The notes under the pieces: generated by a model | Seen by the model: the letters and a program-made list of their open reading frames with translations, nothing else | Databases searched by the model: none | Told to the model about the DNA's origin: nothing | Shown: positions 35,638 to 45,686 of the stretch, in pieces | Position numbering within the stretch: the stretch's first letter is position 1 | Layout of the letters: each line of letters starts with the position of its first letter | From: Pseudoruegeria sp. SK021 | Lineage (GTDB): Bacteria; Pseudomonadota; Alphaproteobacteria; Rhodobacterales; Rhodobacteraceae | Length of the DNA: 64,000 nt | Assembly (NCBI RefSeq): GCF_002119405.1 | Contig: NZ_MTBG01000001.1 | Coordinates: 1 to 64,000, forward strand | Reading direction: 5' to 3' | Translations under genes and position numbers: made by a program

Positions 35638-36219
35638 TTGACCGAAAGCCCCGACAGCCCCGCGCCCCAATCCACGCTGCCCGGCGTGCTGGGTGTCATC
35701 GACAATCTGATCGCCCGCATTGAATCGGTTATGCTGGCCGTGGGCGTCCTGCTCATGGCCCTGAATACCGTGGCGAATGTCTTGGGCCGCTTCTTGTTTC
35801 AAAACAGTCTATTCTTTTCCGAGGAACTGAACCGCATTCTGATCATCCTGATCACCTTCGCCGGGATCAGTTATGCCGCCCGCCAGGGCCGCCATATCCG
35901 CATGTCCGCGATCTATGACGCGGTACCGCCCAAAGGGCGAAAAGTGATGATGGTCTGCATCACGCTGATCACCGCCGTGGTGATGTTCGGCCTGTGTTAT
36001 TTCGCCATTGCCTATATCGGCACCCAAGCCAGCCGAGGCCGGGTGCTGCCATCCCTGCAAGTGCCGGTCTGGTGGACGCTGATCTGGGTGCCGGTCGGAT
36101 TTTTCATGACAGGAATGCAGTACCTGCTGACTGCGATCAAGAACCTGACCTCCCCCGACATTTATATCTCGACGACGGTGCTTGAGGGCTACGACACCGA
36201 CGACACCACCGCGGTCTGA
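35638..36219 (+). CDS. uehB: TRAP transporter small permease for ectoines (UehB)
   Basis: 193-residue DctQ-type subunit with four predicted membrane helices ([71 protein letters not shown]). The conserved R-X-I/H region appears as [12 protein letters not shown]. The only sensible start is TTG at 35638, supported by AGGA eight bases upstream. It pairs with the large permease encoded 12 bases downstream. Confidence 0.9.
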   Translation: MTESPDSPAPQSTLPGVLGVIDNLIARIESVMLAVGVLLMALNTVANVLGRFLFQNSLFFSEELNRILIILITFAGISYAARQGRHIRMSAIYDAVPPKGRKVMMVCITLITAVVMFGLCYFAIAYIGTQASRGRVLPSLQVPVWWTLIWVPVGFFMTGMQYLLTAIKNLTSPDIYISTTVLEGYDTDDTTAV

Positions 36220-36231
36220 GGAGACACATTC

Positions 36232-37518
36232 ATGGCTTTGACCATCTTCTCGATCATGTTCATCCTGCTGCTTTTGGGCTTTCCCATGATGATCCCGCTG
36301 ATCATCGGTGCGTTCGTCGGCTTCTATACGATGCTGAACGGCTTCTCGCAGATGGAAACGATGATTCAGCAGTTCATGGCCGGAATTCGGCCCGCCTCGC
36401 TGATCGCCGTGCCGATGTTCATCTTCGCCGCCGACATCATGACCCGTGGCCAATCTGCCGACCGTCTGATCGATATGGTGATGAAGTTTATCGGCCACGT
36501 CAAAGGCGGGCTTGCAGTTTCGGCGGCGACGGCCTGCACCTTGTTCGGGGCGGTCTCAGGCTCCACCCAAGCGACCGTGGTTGCGGTGGGCAGTCCCCTG
36601 CGTCCGCGGATGTTGAAGGCAGGCTATAAGGACAGCTTTGTTCTGGCCTTGATCGTCAATTCATCGGACATTGCCTTTCTGATCCCGCCCTCCATCGGCA
36701 TGATCATCTACGGCGTGGTCTCGAACACATCGATCTCGGAACTGTTCATCGCAGGCATTGGTCCCGGCCTGCTGATCCTGACCCTATTCTCGATCTATTC
36801 GGTCATTTACGCGATTCGCAACAACGTGCCGACCGAACCGAAAGCATCCTGGCGCGAACGGCTGGTAGCGGTCCAGCAGGCAATCTGGCCCATGGGCTTT
36901 CCAGTCATCATCATCGGTGGCATTTATGGCGGCGTCTTTTCACCGACCGAGGCCGCGGCCGCCTGTGTGCTCTATGCCCTGATCCTTGAGGTTGTGGTGT
37001 TCCGGTCAATGTCACTGCGCGATGTCTACAGCACCGCCAAATCCACCGGCTTGATTACTGCGGTTGTCTTCATCCTTGTCGCCGCGGGGGCCGCGTTCTC
37101 GTGGGTAATCTCCTTTGCCCAAATCCCGCAGGCCATCCTTGGCTCCATCGGCATTGACGAGATGGGCCGCTATGGCGTGCTGGCCGTCATCTCTATCGCC
37201 TTTTTCATCGGATGCATGTTCGTCGATCCGATTGTGGTAATTTTGGTTCTGGTTCCGGTCTTCGCGCCCGTGGTCAAAAGCGCCGGCTTGGACCCGGTTC
37301 TGGTCGGCACGATTGTGACCTTGCAGGTGGCGATCGGTTCGGCCACACCGCCCTTTGGCTGCGATATATTTACGGCGATCGCGGTCTTCAAACGACCTTA
37401 CCTAGAGGTCATCAGAGGGACGCCGCCGTTTATCGTCATGCTGCTCGGGGTTTCGGTCGCGCTGATCTTCTTCCCGCAAATTGCCCTGTTCCTGCGCGAT
37501 CTGGCTTTCGCCAAATGA
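36232..37518 (+). CDS. uehC: TRAP transporter large permease for ectoines (UehC)
   Basis: 428-residue DctM-type subunit with about a dozen membrane helices. Family features include the opening LTIFSIMFILLLLGFPMMIP, the motif SGSTQATVVAVGSPLRPRM and FLIPPSIGMIIYGVVSNTS. It uses the sodium gradient to import ligand delivered by UehA. In the Ruegeria locus a universal stress protein gene follows; here eutA comes next after 44 bases. Confidence 0.92.
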   Translation: MALTIFSIMFILLLLGFPMMIPLIIGAFVGFYTMLNGFSQMETMIQQFMAGIRPASLIAVPMFIFAADIMTRGQSADRLIDMVMKFIGHVKGGLAVSAATACTLFGAVSGSTQATVVAVGSPLRPRMLKAGYKDSFVLALIVNSSDIAFLIPPSIGMIIYGVVSNTSISELFIAGIGPGLLILTLFSIYSVIYAIRNNVPTEPKASWRERLVAVQQAIWPMGFPVIIIGGIYGGVFSPTEAAAACVLYALILEVVVFRSMSLRDVYSTAKSTGLITAVVFILVAAGAAFSWVISFAQIPQAILGSIGIDEMGRYGVLAVISIAFFIGCMFVDPIVVILVLVPVFAPVVKSAGLDPVLVGTIVTLQVAIGSATPPFGCDIFTAIAVFKRPYLEVIRGTPPFIVMLLGVSVALIFFPQIALFLRDLAFAK

Positions 37519-37562
37519 CCCCACCCCTGCCTTTTTAAAGGCATCAATGACGGACCACCCCA

Positions 37563-38345
37563 ATGCCGCAGACTTGCGACGTGCTTTTGTCGACCACCCC
37601 GCCGGCCTATATCGACCGGTCCGCCGTCACCCGTCTGGGGCTGATCGCCCTAGCCACCGATCTGACCACGGAACGGGATGCCGCCCACTTGATCCCGCAG
37701 GACCGGGCAGCGCTGCATGTAGCGCGGGTGGCGTTTGAAAATCCGACCACACCCGACAACCTGCGCCGGATGCTGCCGCGCCTGACCGACGCGGCCAATC
37801 TGCTGATCCCAGACGAGCCGCTGGCCGCGATTTATTACGCCTGCACGTCGGCCTCCATTGCCATCGGCGATACCACTGTTTCTGAGGCCGTGGGTGCCGC
37901 GCGTCCGGGCGTGCCTGTGGTTACCCCGACCAGCGGCGCCCTTGCCGCGATGGCCGCCCTAGGGGTCGGCCCTATTGCTCTATTCACCCCGTATTTGCCG
38001 GAAACCACGGAGCCAATGGTCGGCTTTTTCGATCAAAACGGACACCGAGTCATGCGGGCGCATTGTCTGGGGCTGGAAGATGACCGTGACATGGCGCGGC
38101 TAACACCCGAAACCATCATCGATGCCGCGCTGGCCGCCGATCACCCCGACGCCGAGGCCTTGTTCCTATCCTGCACCGCGATGCCCGCCTTGGGCGTAAT
38201 CGACGCGCTTGAGGCGCAATTGGGCAAGCCAGTTCTGTCATCCAATCTGGCGGGCTTATGGCAAGTGCTTCGGGTGTCTGGACTCGCCCCATCCGGCACT
38301 GCGCCGGGCCGACTGTTCCGTCATCACCGTACCGAGGCCCTCTGA
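37563..38345 (+). CDS. eutA: Ectoine utilisation protein EutA (Asp/Glu racemase-like)
   Basis: 260 residues of the maleate isomerase/Asp-Glu racemase superfamily: the two conserved Cys regions are IYYACTSASIAIGD and ALFLSCTAMPALGVID. Proposed to act with EutB and EutC on intermediates from 5-hydroxyectoine, for example to change stereochemistry of hydroxylated diaminobutyrate. Biochemical proof is lacking. Its TGA overlaps the eutB ATG by one base, and all five eut genes are packed this way. Confidence 0.87.
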   Translation: MPQTCDVLLSTTPPAYIDRSAVTRLGLIALATDLTTERDAAHLIPQDRAALHVARVAFENPTTPDNLRRMLPRLTDAANLLIPDEPLAAIYYACTSASIAIGDTTVSEAVGAARPGVPVVTPTSGALAAMAALGVGPIALFTPYLPETTEPMVGFFDQNGHRVMRAHCLGLEDDRDMARLTPETIIDAALAADHPDAEALFLSCTAMPALGVIDALEAQLGKPVLSSNLAGLWQVLRVSGLAPSGTAPGRLFRHHRTEAL

Positions 38346-39349
38346 TGTCTGCCCTGACCAACCCCATCACCGCCGCCGATATCGCGCGCGCCGCGCAAAC
38401 GCTGACCGGATTGATCCGCCCCACCGCGATTGAGGCCTCACCCAGCCTCAGCACCCGCCTTGGTGTTCCGGTTCACCTGAAACTGGAACACCAGCAGATT
38501 ACCGGCAGCTTCAAGTTTCGCGGCGCGAGCAACGCCGTCGCCCATCTCAGCCCCGCCGAGCGCGCCGCCGGAGTGATCGGCGTCTCAACCGGCAATCACG
38601 GGCGCGGTCTGGCCCGGGCCTGTGCCGATGCGGACGTGCGCTGCGTCATCGCCATGTCCGAACTGGTGCCACAAAACAAGATCGACGGGATTCGCGCCGA
38701 AGGGGCCGAGGTTCTGATCGAAGGGCGCAGCCAAGACGAGGCGCAAAAGGCGGTGGACCGCCGGGTCGCGGGCGGCATGACCATGATCCCGCCATTCGAT
38801 CATCCGCACATCATCGCAGGCCAAGGCACCTTGGGGCTGGAAATCGCCAACGCTTTGCCTGACGTCAAAACCGTTCTGGTGCAATTGTCGGGCGGCGGGC
38901 TGATCGCGGGCATGGCCCTTGCTTTAAAATCCCGTCTGCCGCAGGTTCGGGTCATCGGTGTCTGCATGGAACGGGGCGCGGCAATGCAGGCCAGTCTTGC
39001 TGCCGGGCACCCTGTCGACGTGACCGAAGAACCCACCCTCGCCGACAGTCTGGGCGGCGGCATCGGCTTGGACAATCGGTTCACCTTTCAAATGGTCCGG
39101 GATCTGGTCGACGATGTGATCTTGTTGACCGAGGCTGAAATCGCCGCCGGGATCCGCCACTGCTATTGGCAGGAACGCCAGATCGTCGAAGGTTCCGGTG
39201 CCGTCGGGGTCGCGGCGATACTGGCCGGAAAAGTCACGGCACCGGACGGACCGGTTCTGGCCTTACTGAGCGGGCAAAACATCGACATGGGGCTGCATCA
39301 CCGGATCATCTCGGGCGAAGATGTGGACATCGCCAAGGACACCGCCTGA
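38345..39349 (+). CDS. eutB: Hydroxyectoine utilisation dehydratase EutB (threonine dehydratase-like)
   Basis: 334-residue PLP fold-type II enzyme. The Schiff-base Lys lies in ITGSFKFRGASNAV, the phosphate loop in LSGGGLIAGMALAL. Threonine and serine dehydratases eliminate water from beta-hydroxy amino acids; EutB is proposed to dehydrate the hydroxylated amino acid derived from 5-hydroxyectoine. ATG 38345 (MSALTNPITAADI) is selected; an upstream in-frame extension overlaps eutA. Confidence 0.9.
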   Translation: MSALTNPITAADIARAAQTLTGLIRPTAIEASPSLSTRLGVPVHLKLEHQQITGSFKFRGASNAVAHLSPAERAAGVIGVSTGNHGRGLARACADADVRCVIAMSELVPQNKIDGIRAEGAEVLIEGRSQDEAQKAVDRRVAGGMTMIPPFDHPHIIAGQGTLGLEIANALPDVKTVLVQLSGGGLIAGMALALKSRLPQVRVIGVCMERGAAMQASLAAGHPVDVTEEPTLADSLGGGIGLDNRFTFQMVRDLVDDVILLTEAEIAAGIRHCYWQERQIVEGSGAVGVAAILAGKVTAPDGPVLALLSGQNIDMGLHHRIISGEDVDIAKDTA

Positions 39350-40341
39350 TGCCCAGCATCCGCATCCTGACCGAAGCGGACTTGCGCCAAGCAGTGCCGC
39401 TGGACCGAACCGCCATCGGCTGTGTCGAAGATGCCTTTCGGGCGCTGGCGGGCGGCGGAGTCGTGATGCCGCCGATCTTGTCCATGGCGATCGCCGAATT
39501 CAACGGCGAGGTCGATGTGAAGACCGCCTACGTTCCCGGGCTGGACAGTTTTGCGCTGAAAATCTCGCCGGGTTTTTTCGACAATCCCAAGATCGGCCTG
39601 CCCTCGACCTCGGGGCTAATGGTGCTGTTCTCGGCCCGGACCGGACAGGTCGAGGCATTGTTGCTCGACAACGGTTACCTGACCGATGTGCGCACGGCTG
39701 CGGCCGGTGCCGTAGCGGCCCGCCACCTGTCGCGCCCCAATGCTACCCGGGCTGCGATTTTTGGCACCGGGCTGCAGGCGCGCTTGCAGCTTCAGGCCCT
39801 GTGCTTGGTGCGCCCGATTGCCAGTGCCACGATCTGGGGCCGCCGGACCGACGCGGCAGAGGCTCTGGCGGCATCCCTGACAGCCGAGTTTGGCATCGCG
39901 GTCACAGCCTGCCCCGACCCTGCCACCGCCATGGAGGGGGCTGACATCATCGTTACCACCACCCCCGCGACCGCTCCGATCTTAATGGCCGACTGGCTGC
40001 GACCCGGCCAGCACGTCACCGCCATGGGCGCGGACCAGCACACCAAGTCCGAACTGGACCCGGCCTGCCTGACCCGCGCCGACCTCTATGTGCCCGACCG
40101 CCTCAGCCAGACCCGGGCTTTGGGCGAACTGCGCAGCGCCATCGCGGCAGGCGTCGTCTCCGCCGATCAAGACTTCGCCGAACTGGGCGCGGTGGTTGCC
40201 GGAACGGCGCCGGGACGAACCACACCCGACCAAATCACAATCGCAGACCTGACCGGCACCGGCGTTCAGGACACTGCCATCGCCACGCATGCCCGAACCT
40301 GCGCCCTGCGCGACGGTCTCGGGACCACATTGGAGAGCTGA
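39349..40341 (+). CDS. eutC: Ectoine utilisation protein EutC (ornithine cyclodeaminase-like)
   Basis: 330 residues, ornithine cyclodeaminase/mu-crystallin family. The NAD-binding Rossmann segment is ATRAAIFGTGLQARLQLQAL with DIIVTTTPATAPILMADWL following, and the N-terminal substrate region has VKTAYVPGLDSFALKISPGF. In the ectoine pathway it is proposed to help convert a hydroxyectoine-derived intermediate to diaminobutyrate with EutA and EutB. Start ATG 39349 overlaps the eutB stop by one base. Confidence 0.88.
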   Translation: MPSIRILTEADLRQAVPLDRTAIGCVEDAFRALAGGGVVMPPILSMAIAEFNGEVDVKTAYVPGLDSFALKISPGFFDNPKIGLPSTSGLMVLFSARTGQVEALLLDNGYLTDVRTAAAGAVAARHLSRPNATRAAIFGTGLQARLQLQALCLVRPIASATIWGRRTDAAEALAASLTAEFGIAVTACPDPATAMEGADIIVTTTPATAPILMADWLRPGQHVTAMGADQHTKSELDPACLTRADLYVPDRLSQTRALGELRSAIAAGVVSADQDFAELGAVVAGTAPGRTTPDQITIADLTGTGVQDTAIATHARTCALRDGLGTTLES

Positions 40342-40345
40342 TACC

Positions 40346-41533
40346 ATGGCCATTGTCGATACCTTCCGCTTCTCGGATGCCGAATATGAAAGTCGCCTAG
40401 CCAAGGTGCGCATCGCCATGGAGGCAGCCGGGATCGACACCTTGATCACCTGCGATCCGTCGAACATGGCGTGGATCACCGGCTATGACGGCTGGTCCTT
40501 CTATGTCCACCAAGCGGTGGTGGTCAGTGCCACCGGCGCCCCGGTCTGGTTTGGCCGCGAACAGGACGCACAAGGCGCGCTCCGCACCGTCTATATGGAA
40601 GAACCGGACCTGATCGGATATCCCGACTTCTTCGTGCAATCGACCGAACGGCACCCGATGGACTATCTGGCCGCCAAGCTGACCGAGCGCGGCTGGCACA
40701 AGGGTCGGATCGGCGTCGAGATGGACAATTACTGGTTCTCGGCCAAGGGGTTTCAGGCGCTCAGCGCCGGGTTGCCAGATCCATTGGTGGATGCCACCGG
40801 GCTGGTGAACTGGCTGCGCGGGGTCAAATCTCCTGCTGAATTGGACCGGATGCGCAAAGCCGCCCGGATCGTCGAGCGGATGCACGAACGGATCGCGGAA
40901 AAGGTCGAGCCCGGCATGCGCAAATGCGATCTGGTGGCCGACATCTATGACGCCGCCCTGCGCTATGATGAGGAGTTGGGTTTTGGTGGGGACTATCCCG
41001 CTATCGTGCCGCTGCTGCCCTCGGGAACCGACGCCGCCGCGCCGCATTTGACGTGGGACGACAAGGAAATGAAGACCGGCGAAGGCACGTTCTTTGAAAT
41101 CGCCGGATGCTTCAGGCGCTATCACTGCCCGCTGAGCCGCACCGTCTTTCTGGGCAAGCCAACCCAGCAATTCCTCGACGCCGAAAAGGCGGTTCTTGAA
41201 GGCATGGAGGCGGGACTAGAAGCCGCCCGCGCCGGCAATGTCTGCGAGGATATCGCCATTGCCTTCTTCAACGTCCTGCAAAAATACGGCATCGTGAAGG
41301 ACAACCGCACCGGCTATCCCATCGGCCTGTCCTATCCGCCCGACTGGGGCGAACGCACCTGTTCACTGCGCGCGGGTGACCGGACCATTCTGAAACCCGG
41401 CATGACCTTCCATTTCATGACCGGCCTCTGGCTGGACAATTTCGGCTTTGAGATCACCGAAAGCATCGTCATTCAGGACGGCGCCCCGGAATGTCTGGCC
41501 AATGTGCCGCGCAAACTGTTGGTGAAGTCCTGA
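40346..41533 (+). CDS. eutD: Ectoine hydrolase EutD (DoeA-type)
   Basis: 395 residues with a creatinase-type N-terminal domain (LITCDPSNMAWITGYDGWSF) and a pita-bread C-terminal domain. It opens the ectoine ring to N-acetyl-diaminobutyrate. The usual M24 metal ligands are changed: the site that normally reads D-x-G...D-x-T-R-T is here FFEIAGCFRRYHCPLSRT, so the Asp pair is missing, as in metal-free creatinase-like hydrolases. Four bases separate it from eutC and its TGA overlaps eutE. Confidence 0.93.
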   Translation: MAIVDTFRFSDAEYESRLAKVRIAMEAAGIDTLITCDPSNMAWITGYDGWSFYVHQAVVVSATGAPVWFGREQDAQGALRTVYMEEPDLIGYPDFFVQSTERHPMDYLAAKLTERGWHKGRIGVEMDNYWFSAKGFQALSAGLPDPLVDATGLVNWLRGVKSPAELDRMRKAARIVERMHERIAEKVEPGMRKCDLVADIYDAALRYDEELGFGGDYPAIVPLLPSGTDAAAPHLTWDDKEMKTGEGTFFEIAGCFRRYHCPLSRTVFLGKPTQQFLDAEKAVLEGMEAGLEAARAGNVCEDIAIAFFNVLQKYGIVKDNRTGYPIGLSYPPDWGERTCSLRAGDRTILKPGMTFHFMTGLWLDNFGFEITESIVIQDGAPECLANVPRKLLVKS

Positions 41534-42546
41534 TGTCCGCGCTTTTGCCTCCGAACCCAATCACCGCCACGGTGCCGTTCGATCAGGATGGCATTCACCA
41601 CGGATTTCTCCGGTTGCCCTATAGCTGCGACAGCTCTGCCTGGGGGTCCATCATGATCCCGATCACGGTGGTTCGAAACGGCATCGGCATGACGGCCCTG
41701 TTGACCGGCGGCAATCATGGCGATGAATATGAGGGCCCCATTGCCTTGCAAGGGCTGGCGCATGATCTGGACCCTGCCAGCATTGAGGGCCGGGTCATCA
41801 TCGTGCCCTTCATGAACACCCCGGCATTTCATGCCGCGCGCCGCACCTCGCCCCTTGATGGCGGCAATCTAAACCGCAGCTTTCCGGGCAAGCCGGACGG
41901 CACGCCGACGCAAAAAATCGCGGATTATTTCACCCGCACCCTTCTGCCGATGTCAGATTACGTGTTGGATTTCCATTCCGGCGGCAAAACGTTGGATTTC
42001 GTGCCCTTTGCGGCGGCGCATCTGTTGGACGACGGCAACCAGCAAGAGGCCTGTATCGCCGCCATGCACGCCTTCAACGCGCCCTACGCAATGACCCTGC
42101 GCGAGATTGACGCCGTCGGCATGTATGACACCACCGCCGAAGAGGCCGGAAAAATCTTTGTCTCGACGGAATTGGGCGGCGGCGGCACCGCAACTGCGCG
42201 TTCGGCCGGCTATGCCAAGAAAGGCGCCCGGAATTTTCTGCGCTACGCTGGCATTCTGACCGATGCAGCACCGGTTCTGGAGCCGAGCATCGAAATCGAT
42301 ACAACCCGAGGCGATTGCTACCATCTGGCCGAATATGGCGGCTTGGTCGAATGCCTTGTCGATCTGGGCGACGCGGTCAAGACGGGGGAACCCTTGGCGC
42401 GAATCTGGCCCTCTGATCGCAGCGGCACCGCCCCGCGCATCGTCACAGCCCGGTCCGGCGGGATTCTGGCCGCCCGGCACTTCCCGGGGCTGATTGCCCC
42501 CGGCGATTGCCTTGCTGTCGTCGCCGAAGTGGTCTCGGGCGGCTGA
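41533..42546 (+). CDS. eutE: N-acetyl-L-2,4-diaminobutyrate deacetylase EutE (DoeB-type)
   Basis: 337 residues of the succinylglutamate desuccinylase/aspartoacylase family. Zinc ligands are visible as TGGNHGDEYEGP (His, Glu) and LDFHSGGKTLDF (His). It removes the acetyl group left by EutD, producing 2,4-diaminobutyrate for the transaminase encoded at the other end of the locus. The start overlaps eutD by one base. The operon ends here; an intrinsic terminator lies 11 bases after the stop. Confidence 0.94.
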   Translation: MSALLPPNPITATVPFDQDGIHHGFLRLPYSCDSSAWGSIMIPITVVRNGIGMTALLTGGNHGDEYEGPIALQGLAHDLDPASIEGRVIIVPFMNTPAFHAARRTSPLDGGNLNRSFPGKPDGTPTQKIADYFTRTLLPMSDYVLDFHSGGKTLDFVPFAAAHLLDDGNQQEACIAAMHAFNAPYAMTLREIDAVGMYDTTAEEAGKIFVSTELGGGGTATARSAGYAKKGARNFLRYAGILTDAAPVLEPSIEIDTTRGDCYHLAEYGGLVECLVDLGDAVKTGEPLARIWPSDRSGTAPRIVTARSGGILAARHFPGLIAPGDCLAVVAEVVSGG

Positions 42547-42556
42547 CGATCAACGC

Positions 42557-42585
42557 AAAAGGGCCGCGCAAGCGCGGCCCTTTCT
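42557..42585. terminator. Bidirectional intrinsic terminator between eutE and tig
   Basis: AAAA, arm AGGGCCGCGC, two-base loop, arm GCGCGGCCCT, then TTT. The A-run on one side and T-run on the other give a terminator readable from both strands, fitting the convergent stops of eutE and tig. Confidence 0.9.
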
Positions 42586-42607
42586 AAATCTAAAGGTCGG
42601 ATCGACC

Positions 42608-43939
42608 TTATTCGTCTTCCAGCGCCTCAACGGCCTTCTGAAGGTCGTCTTTCGAGATTTCTTTCTCGGTCACGGTCGCCAGTTCGAAGATGTAATCTAC
42701 AACTTTGTCTTCGAACAGCGGCGCACGCAACTGCTGCTGCATCTGTTGGTTCTTTTGAATGAATTCAAAGAACTGACGCTCTTGTCCCGGGTACTGACGT
42801 GCCTGAGCCATGATCGCTTGGGTCATCTCGGCATCGGACACCTGAATCTCATTCTTCTGACCAAGATCGGCCAGATAGAGACCCAGACGCACGCGACGCT
42901 CGCCCAGTTTGCGGTGCTCGTCGGTGGTTTCGATTTCCGGATGATCGTGGCCTTGAACGTCCGGGTTCTCTTCGTGCCACAGCTGGTGCGCGATCTGACC
43001 GGCTTCGGCGTCAACCAAGCTGGGGGGCAGATCGAAGCTGACGACACCGTCCAGCGCGTCCAACAGGCTGCGCTTCATAACAGCGCGGGCGGCACCGGCG
43101 TATTCGGCTTCCAGACGCTCGGTGATCTGACCTTTCAGAGCAGCCAAATCCTCGGCGCCGAATTTCTTGGCCAACTCATCGTTCAGCTCAGCCGCTTTGG
43201 GGGCTTTCACCGCTTTGATCTTGCACTCAAAGACCGCGTCCTTACCGGCCAGATTCTTGGCTTGGTAATCCTCGGGGAAGCTGACCTTCACCTCAACGTC
43301 GGTGCCTGCGACGGCGCCAACCAGTTGCGATTCAAAGCCGGGGATGAACGAGTTCGACCCCAAAACCAGCGGGTAATCTTCGGCAGCGCCGCCCTCGAAG
43401 GCTTCGTCGTCAACCTTACCCAAGAAATCGATCACAACCTGATCGCCATCTTCCGCAGCCGCACCTTCGTCGCGATCGCCAAAGTCTTTGGCGGTTTCGG
43501 CAAGGCTGGCCAATGCTTCGTCGACCGACGCGTCATCGGCTTTTACAACCAGACGTTCCAGCGAAATGGCCTTCAGATCCGTTTCCGGCACATCAGGCAG
43601 AGCTTCGTACGACAGCGTCACTTCGACATCGTCGCCTTCTTTCCAGTCCTCATTCGTCATTTTGACGTCGGGCTGAAGTGCAGGACGATCGCCGGTTTCT
43701 TCGAAATGCTTGGTCATCGCGCCGTCGATGCTTTCCTGCATCGCTTCGCCCAGCACCCGGGGGCCGAACTGCTTTTTCAGCAGGGCCATGGGCACCTTGC
43801 CCTTGCGAAAGCCTTTCATTTCGATGCCGGGCTGCGCCTCGGCCAGCTTGTCGTTCACTTTCGCGGCCAGTTCGGCGGCGGTTACGGTGATCGAGTAGCC
43901 GCGCTTCAGGCCGTCGTTCAGGGTCTCGGTGACCTGCAT
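42608..43939 (-). CDS. tig: Trigger factor (ribosome-associated chaperone, peptidyl-prolyl isomerase)
   Basis: 443 residues. The ribosome-binding N-terminal domain has [19 protein letters not shown] and the signature [17 protein letters not shown]; the FKBP-type domain includes [20 protein letters not shown]; the C-terminal arms are helical and acidic. It binds nascent chains at the tunnel exit. Single gene, terminator shared with eutE. Confidence 0.97.
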   Translation of the reverse strand: MQVTETLNDGLKRGYSITVTAAELAAKVNDKLAEAQPGIEMKGFRKGKVPMALLKKQFGPRVLGEAMQESIDGAMTKHFEETGDRPALQPDVKMTNEDWKEGDDVEVTLSYEALPDVPETDLKAISLERLVVKADDASVDEALASLAETAKDFGDRDEGAAAEDGDQVVIDFLGKVDDEAFEGGAAEDYPLVLGSNSFIPGFESQLVGAVAGTDVEVKVSFPEDYQAKNLAGKDAVFECKIKAVKAPKAAELNDELAKKFGAEDLAALKGQITERLEAEYAGAARAVMKRSLLDALDGVVSFDLPPSLVDAEAGQIAHQLWHEENPDVQGHDHPEIETTDEHRKLGERRVRLGLYLADLGQKNEIQVSDAEMTQAIMAQARQYPGQERQFFEFIQKNQQMQQQLRAPLFEDKVVDYIFELATVTEKEISKDDLQKAVEALEDE

Positions 43940-44177
43940 TCTGGTGTCCTCATTCGTCCATTTCCACAGGGGAACAGCCCCCGTGGCGGGGTGTCAAAAA
44001 TCACGGGCCCTTTTATTGGCCCCTTTGATCCGTTGCAAGGGTCAATGGCGGCTCTGGCAACCGACAGTCCATCAACATGCCAGATGCCACGCCCGTCCGA
44101 GAGGCTGGACCTTGCCGCGAAGGGGCGCTAACCCGGTGCCGAGCCCCCCATGCGTCCCCCTTGCAGGAGCCTGCGCC

Positions 44178-44867
44178 ATGACTTTTGACCGGTCCATTAA
44201 GATCGCCCCGTCGATCCTCGCCGCTGATTTCGCCAATTTCGGGGCCGAATGCGCCGCCATTGAGGCCCAAGGCTGCGACTGGGTTCATGTGGATGTCATG
44301 GACGGCCATTTTGTGCCGAACATCACCTTCGGTCCCGCGACCTGCGCAGCCATCCGGCCCCATATCAAGGGAATCATGGATGTGCATTTGATGATCGCGC
44401 CCGTAGATTCCTATATCGACGCGTTCGTGGAAGCCGGGGCCGACATTGTCACCGCGCATGTCGAGGCCGGGCCGCACATCCACCGCACCTTGCAGGCGAT
44501 CCGCGCCGCCGGGGCCAAAGCCGGGGTGGCGCTGAATCCAGCCACACCGGCATCGTCGGTGACGCATTTGCTGGATATGGTCGATCTGATCTGTGTGATG
44601 ACGGTCAATCCCGGTTTTGGCGGTCAGAAGTTTATTCATTCCCAGATCGAAAAGGTCAAAACCCTGCGCGAGATGATCGGCGACCGCCCGATCCATATCG
44701 AAATCGACGGCGGCGTCGATGTGACCACCGCACCGCTGGTTGCAGCGGCTGGCGCGGATGTTTTGGTTGCCGGGTCTGCCGTTTTCCGGGGCGGGTCAGT
44801 GGAAAACCCCGGCCCTTACGGCACCAACATTGCCGCCATCCGGGCCGCAGCCGAGGCCGCCCGTTAA
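44178..44867 (+). CDS. rpe: Ribulose-phosphate 3-epimerase
   Basis: 229 residues, TIM barrel: IKIAPSILAADFANFG (first strand and Ser), VHVDVMDGHFVPNITFG (Asp and His metal ligands), MTVNPGFGGQKFI and HIEIDGGVDVTTAP (Asp). It interconverts ribulose-5-phosphate and xylulose-5-phosphate in the Calvin and pentose phosphate pathways. AGGAG lies before ATG 44178; an upstream in-frame extension has no family similarity. Confidence 0.97.
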   Translation: MTFDRSIKIAPSILAADFANFGAECAAIEAQGCDWVHVDVMDGHFVPNITFGPATCAAIRPHIKGIMDVHLMIAPVDSYIDAFVEAGADIVTAHVEAGPHIHRTLQAIRAAGAKAGVALNPATPASSVTHLLDMVDLICVMTVNPGFGGQKFIHSQIEKVKTLREMIGDRPIHIEIDGGVDVTTAPLVAAAGADVLVAGSAVFRGGSVENPGPYGTNIAAIRAAAEAAR

Positions 44868-45002
44868 CGCCGCCTTCCCCGCGCCACAGGCGTTGTCACA
44901 CCTGCACCCGCTCAGCCTGACCCGCTTGGCCGGTACAGCGACACTGGCGGTCGGCGTCTCTCTGGCGTTAAAAGCATAAAACCGACCGCTGTTTTCCCCG
45001 GC

Positions 45003-45686
45003 TCAGGCGGGCACCAGCCTGCCATGCTCCAGCCGCAGTTGACGATCCATCCGCGCCGCCAGCGCCGGGTTATGGGTCGCCACCAGCGCCGCCAGCCCGG
45101 TATCACGGGTCAGGCCCAGCATGCTGTCAAACACCTGCTCGGCAGTGTCCGGGTCCAGATTTCCAGTCGGCTCGTCGGCCAGCAGCAGCCGTGGTCGATT
45201 GGCCAGCGCCCGGCAAAAGGCCACGCGCTGCTGTTCGCCGCCCGACAGGGTCGCCGGTCGATGTTCCATCCGCGCGCTTAAACCAACCTGCGTTAACAAA
45301 TCCTGCGCCCGCGTGGCCGCATCGACGGTGGACACCCCTTCCGCCAATTGCGGCAGAACGACATTTTCCAGCGCCGTGAATTCCGGCAACAGATGGTGGA
45401 ACTGATAGACAAACCCGATACTGGAGCGACGCAGCCGGGTCCGGGTACCATCCTTCAGCGCGCCCGCGTCTTGCCCCAAAATCCGCAGACTTCCGGTGTC
45501 GGGCCGATCCAGCAGCCCTGCCAGATGCAGCAGGGTGGATTTTCCCGACCCCGATGGTGCCACCAACGCCACCAATTCGCCCGGTTCCAAAATCAGATCA
45601 AGATCGCGCAGAACCTGCACTTCGCCCGGCTGACCGGGATTATAGACGCGGCCAATGCCGCTCAGGGCCAGAACCGGATCACCCAT
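45003..45686 (-). CDS. lolD: Lipoprotein-releasing ABC transporter ATP-binding protein LolD
   Basis: 227 residues. Walker A is APSGSGKST, signature is LSGGEQQRV, Walker B is [13 protein letters not shown]-loop is VATHNP, and [18 protein letters not shown] is typical of LolD. It powers release of lipoproteins from the inner membrane to LolA. The gene overlaps the upstream permease gene by eight bases. Confidence 0.93.
   Translation of the reverse strand: MGDPVLALSGIGRVYNPGQPGEVQVLRDLDLILEPGELVALVAPSGSGKSTLLHLAGLLDRPDTGSLRILGQDAGALKDGTRTRLRRSSIGFVYQFHHLLPEFTALENVVLPQLAEGVSTVDAATRAQDLLTQVGLSARMEHRPATLSGGEQQRVAFCRALANRPRLLLADEPTGNLDPDTAEQVFDSMLGLTRDTGLAALVATHNPALAARMDRQLRLEHGRLVPA

Noticed and set aside
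42494-44131. 545-codon plus-strand open frame opposite trigger factor
   Set aside because: It mirrors tig; the amino acid pattern (repeated FG, QV, HF) is an antisense shadow, it crosses the eutE-tig terminator, and no ribosome site is seen.
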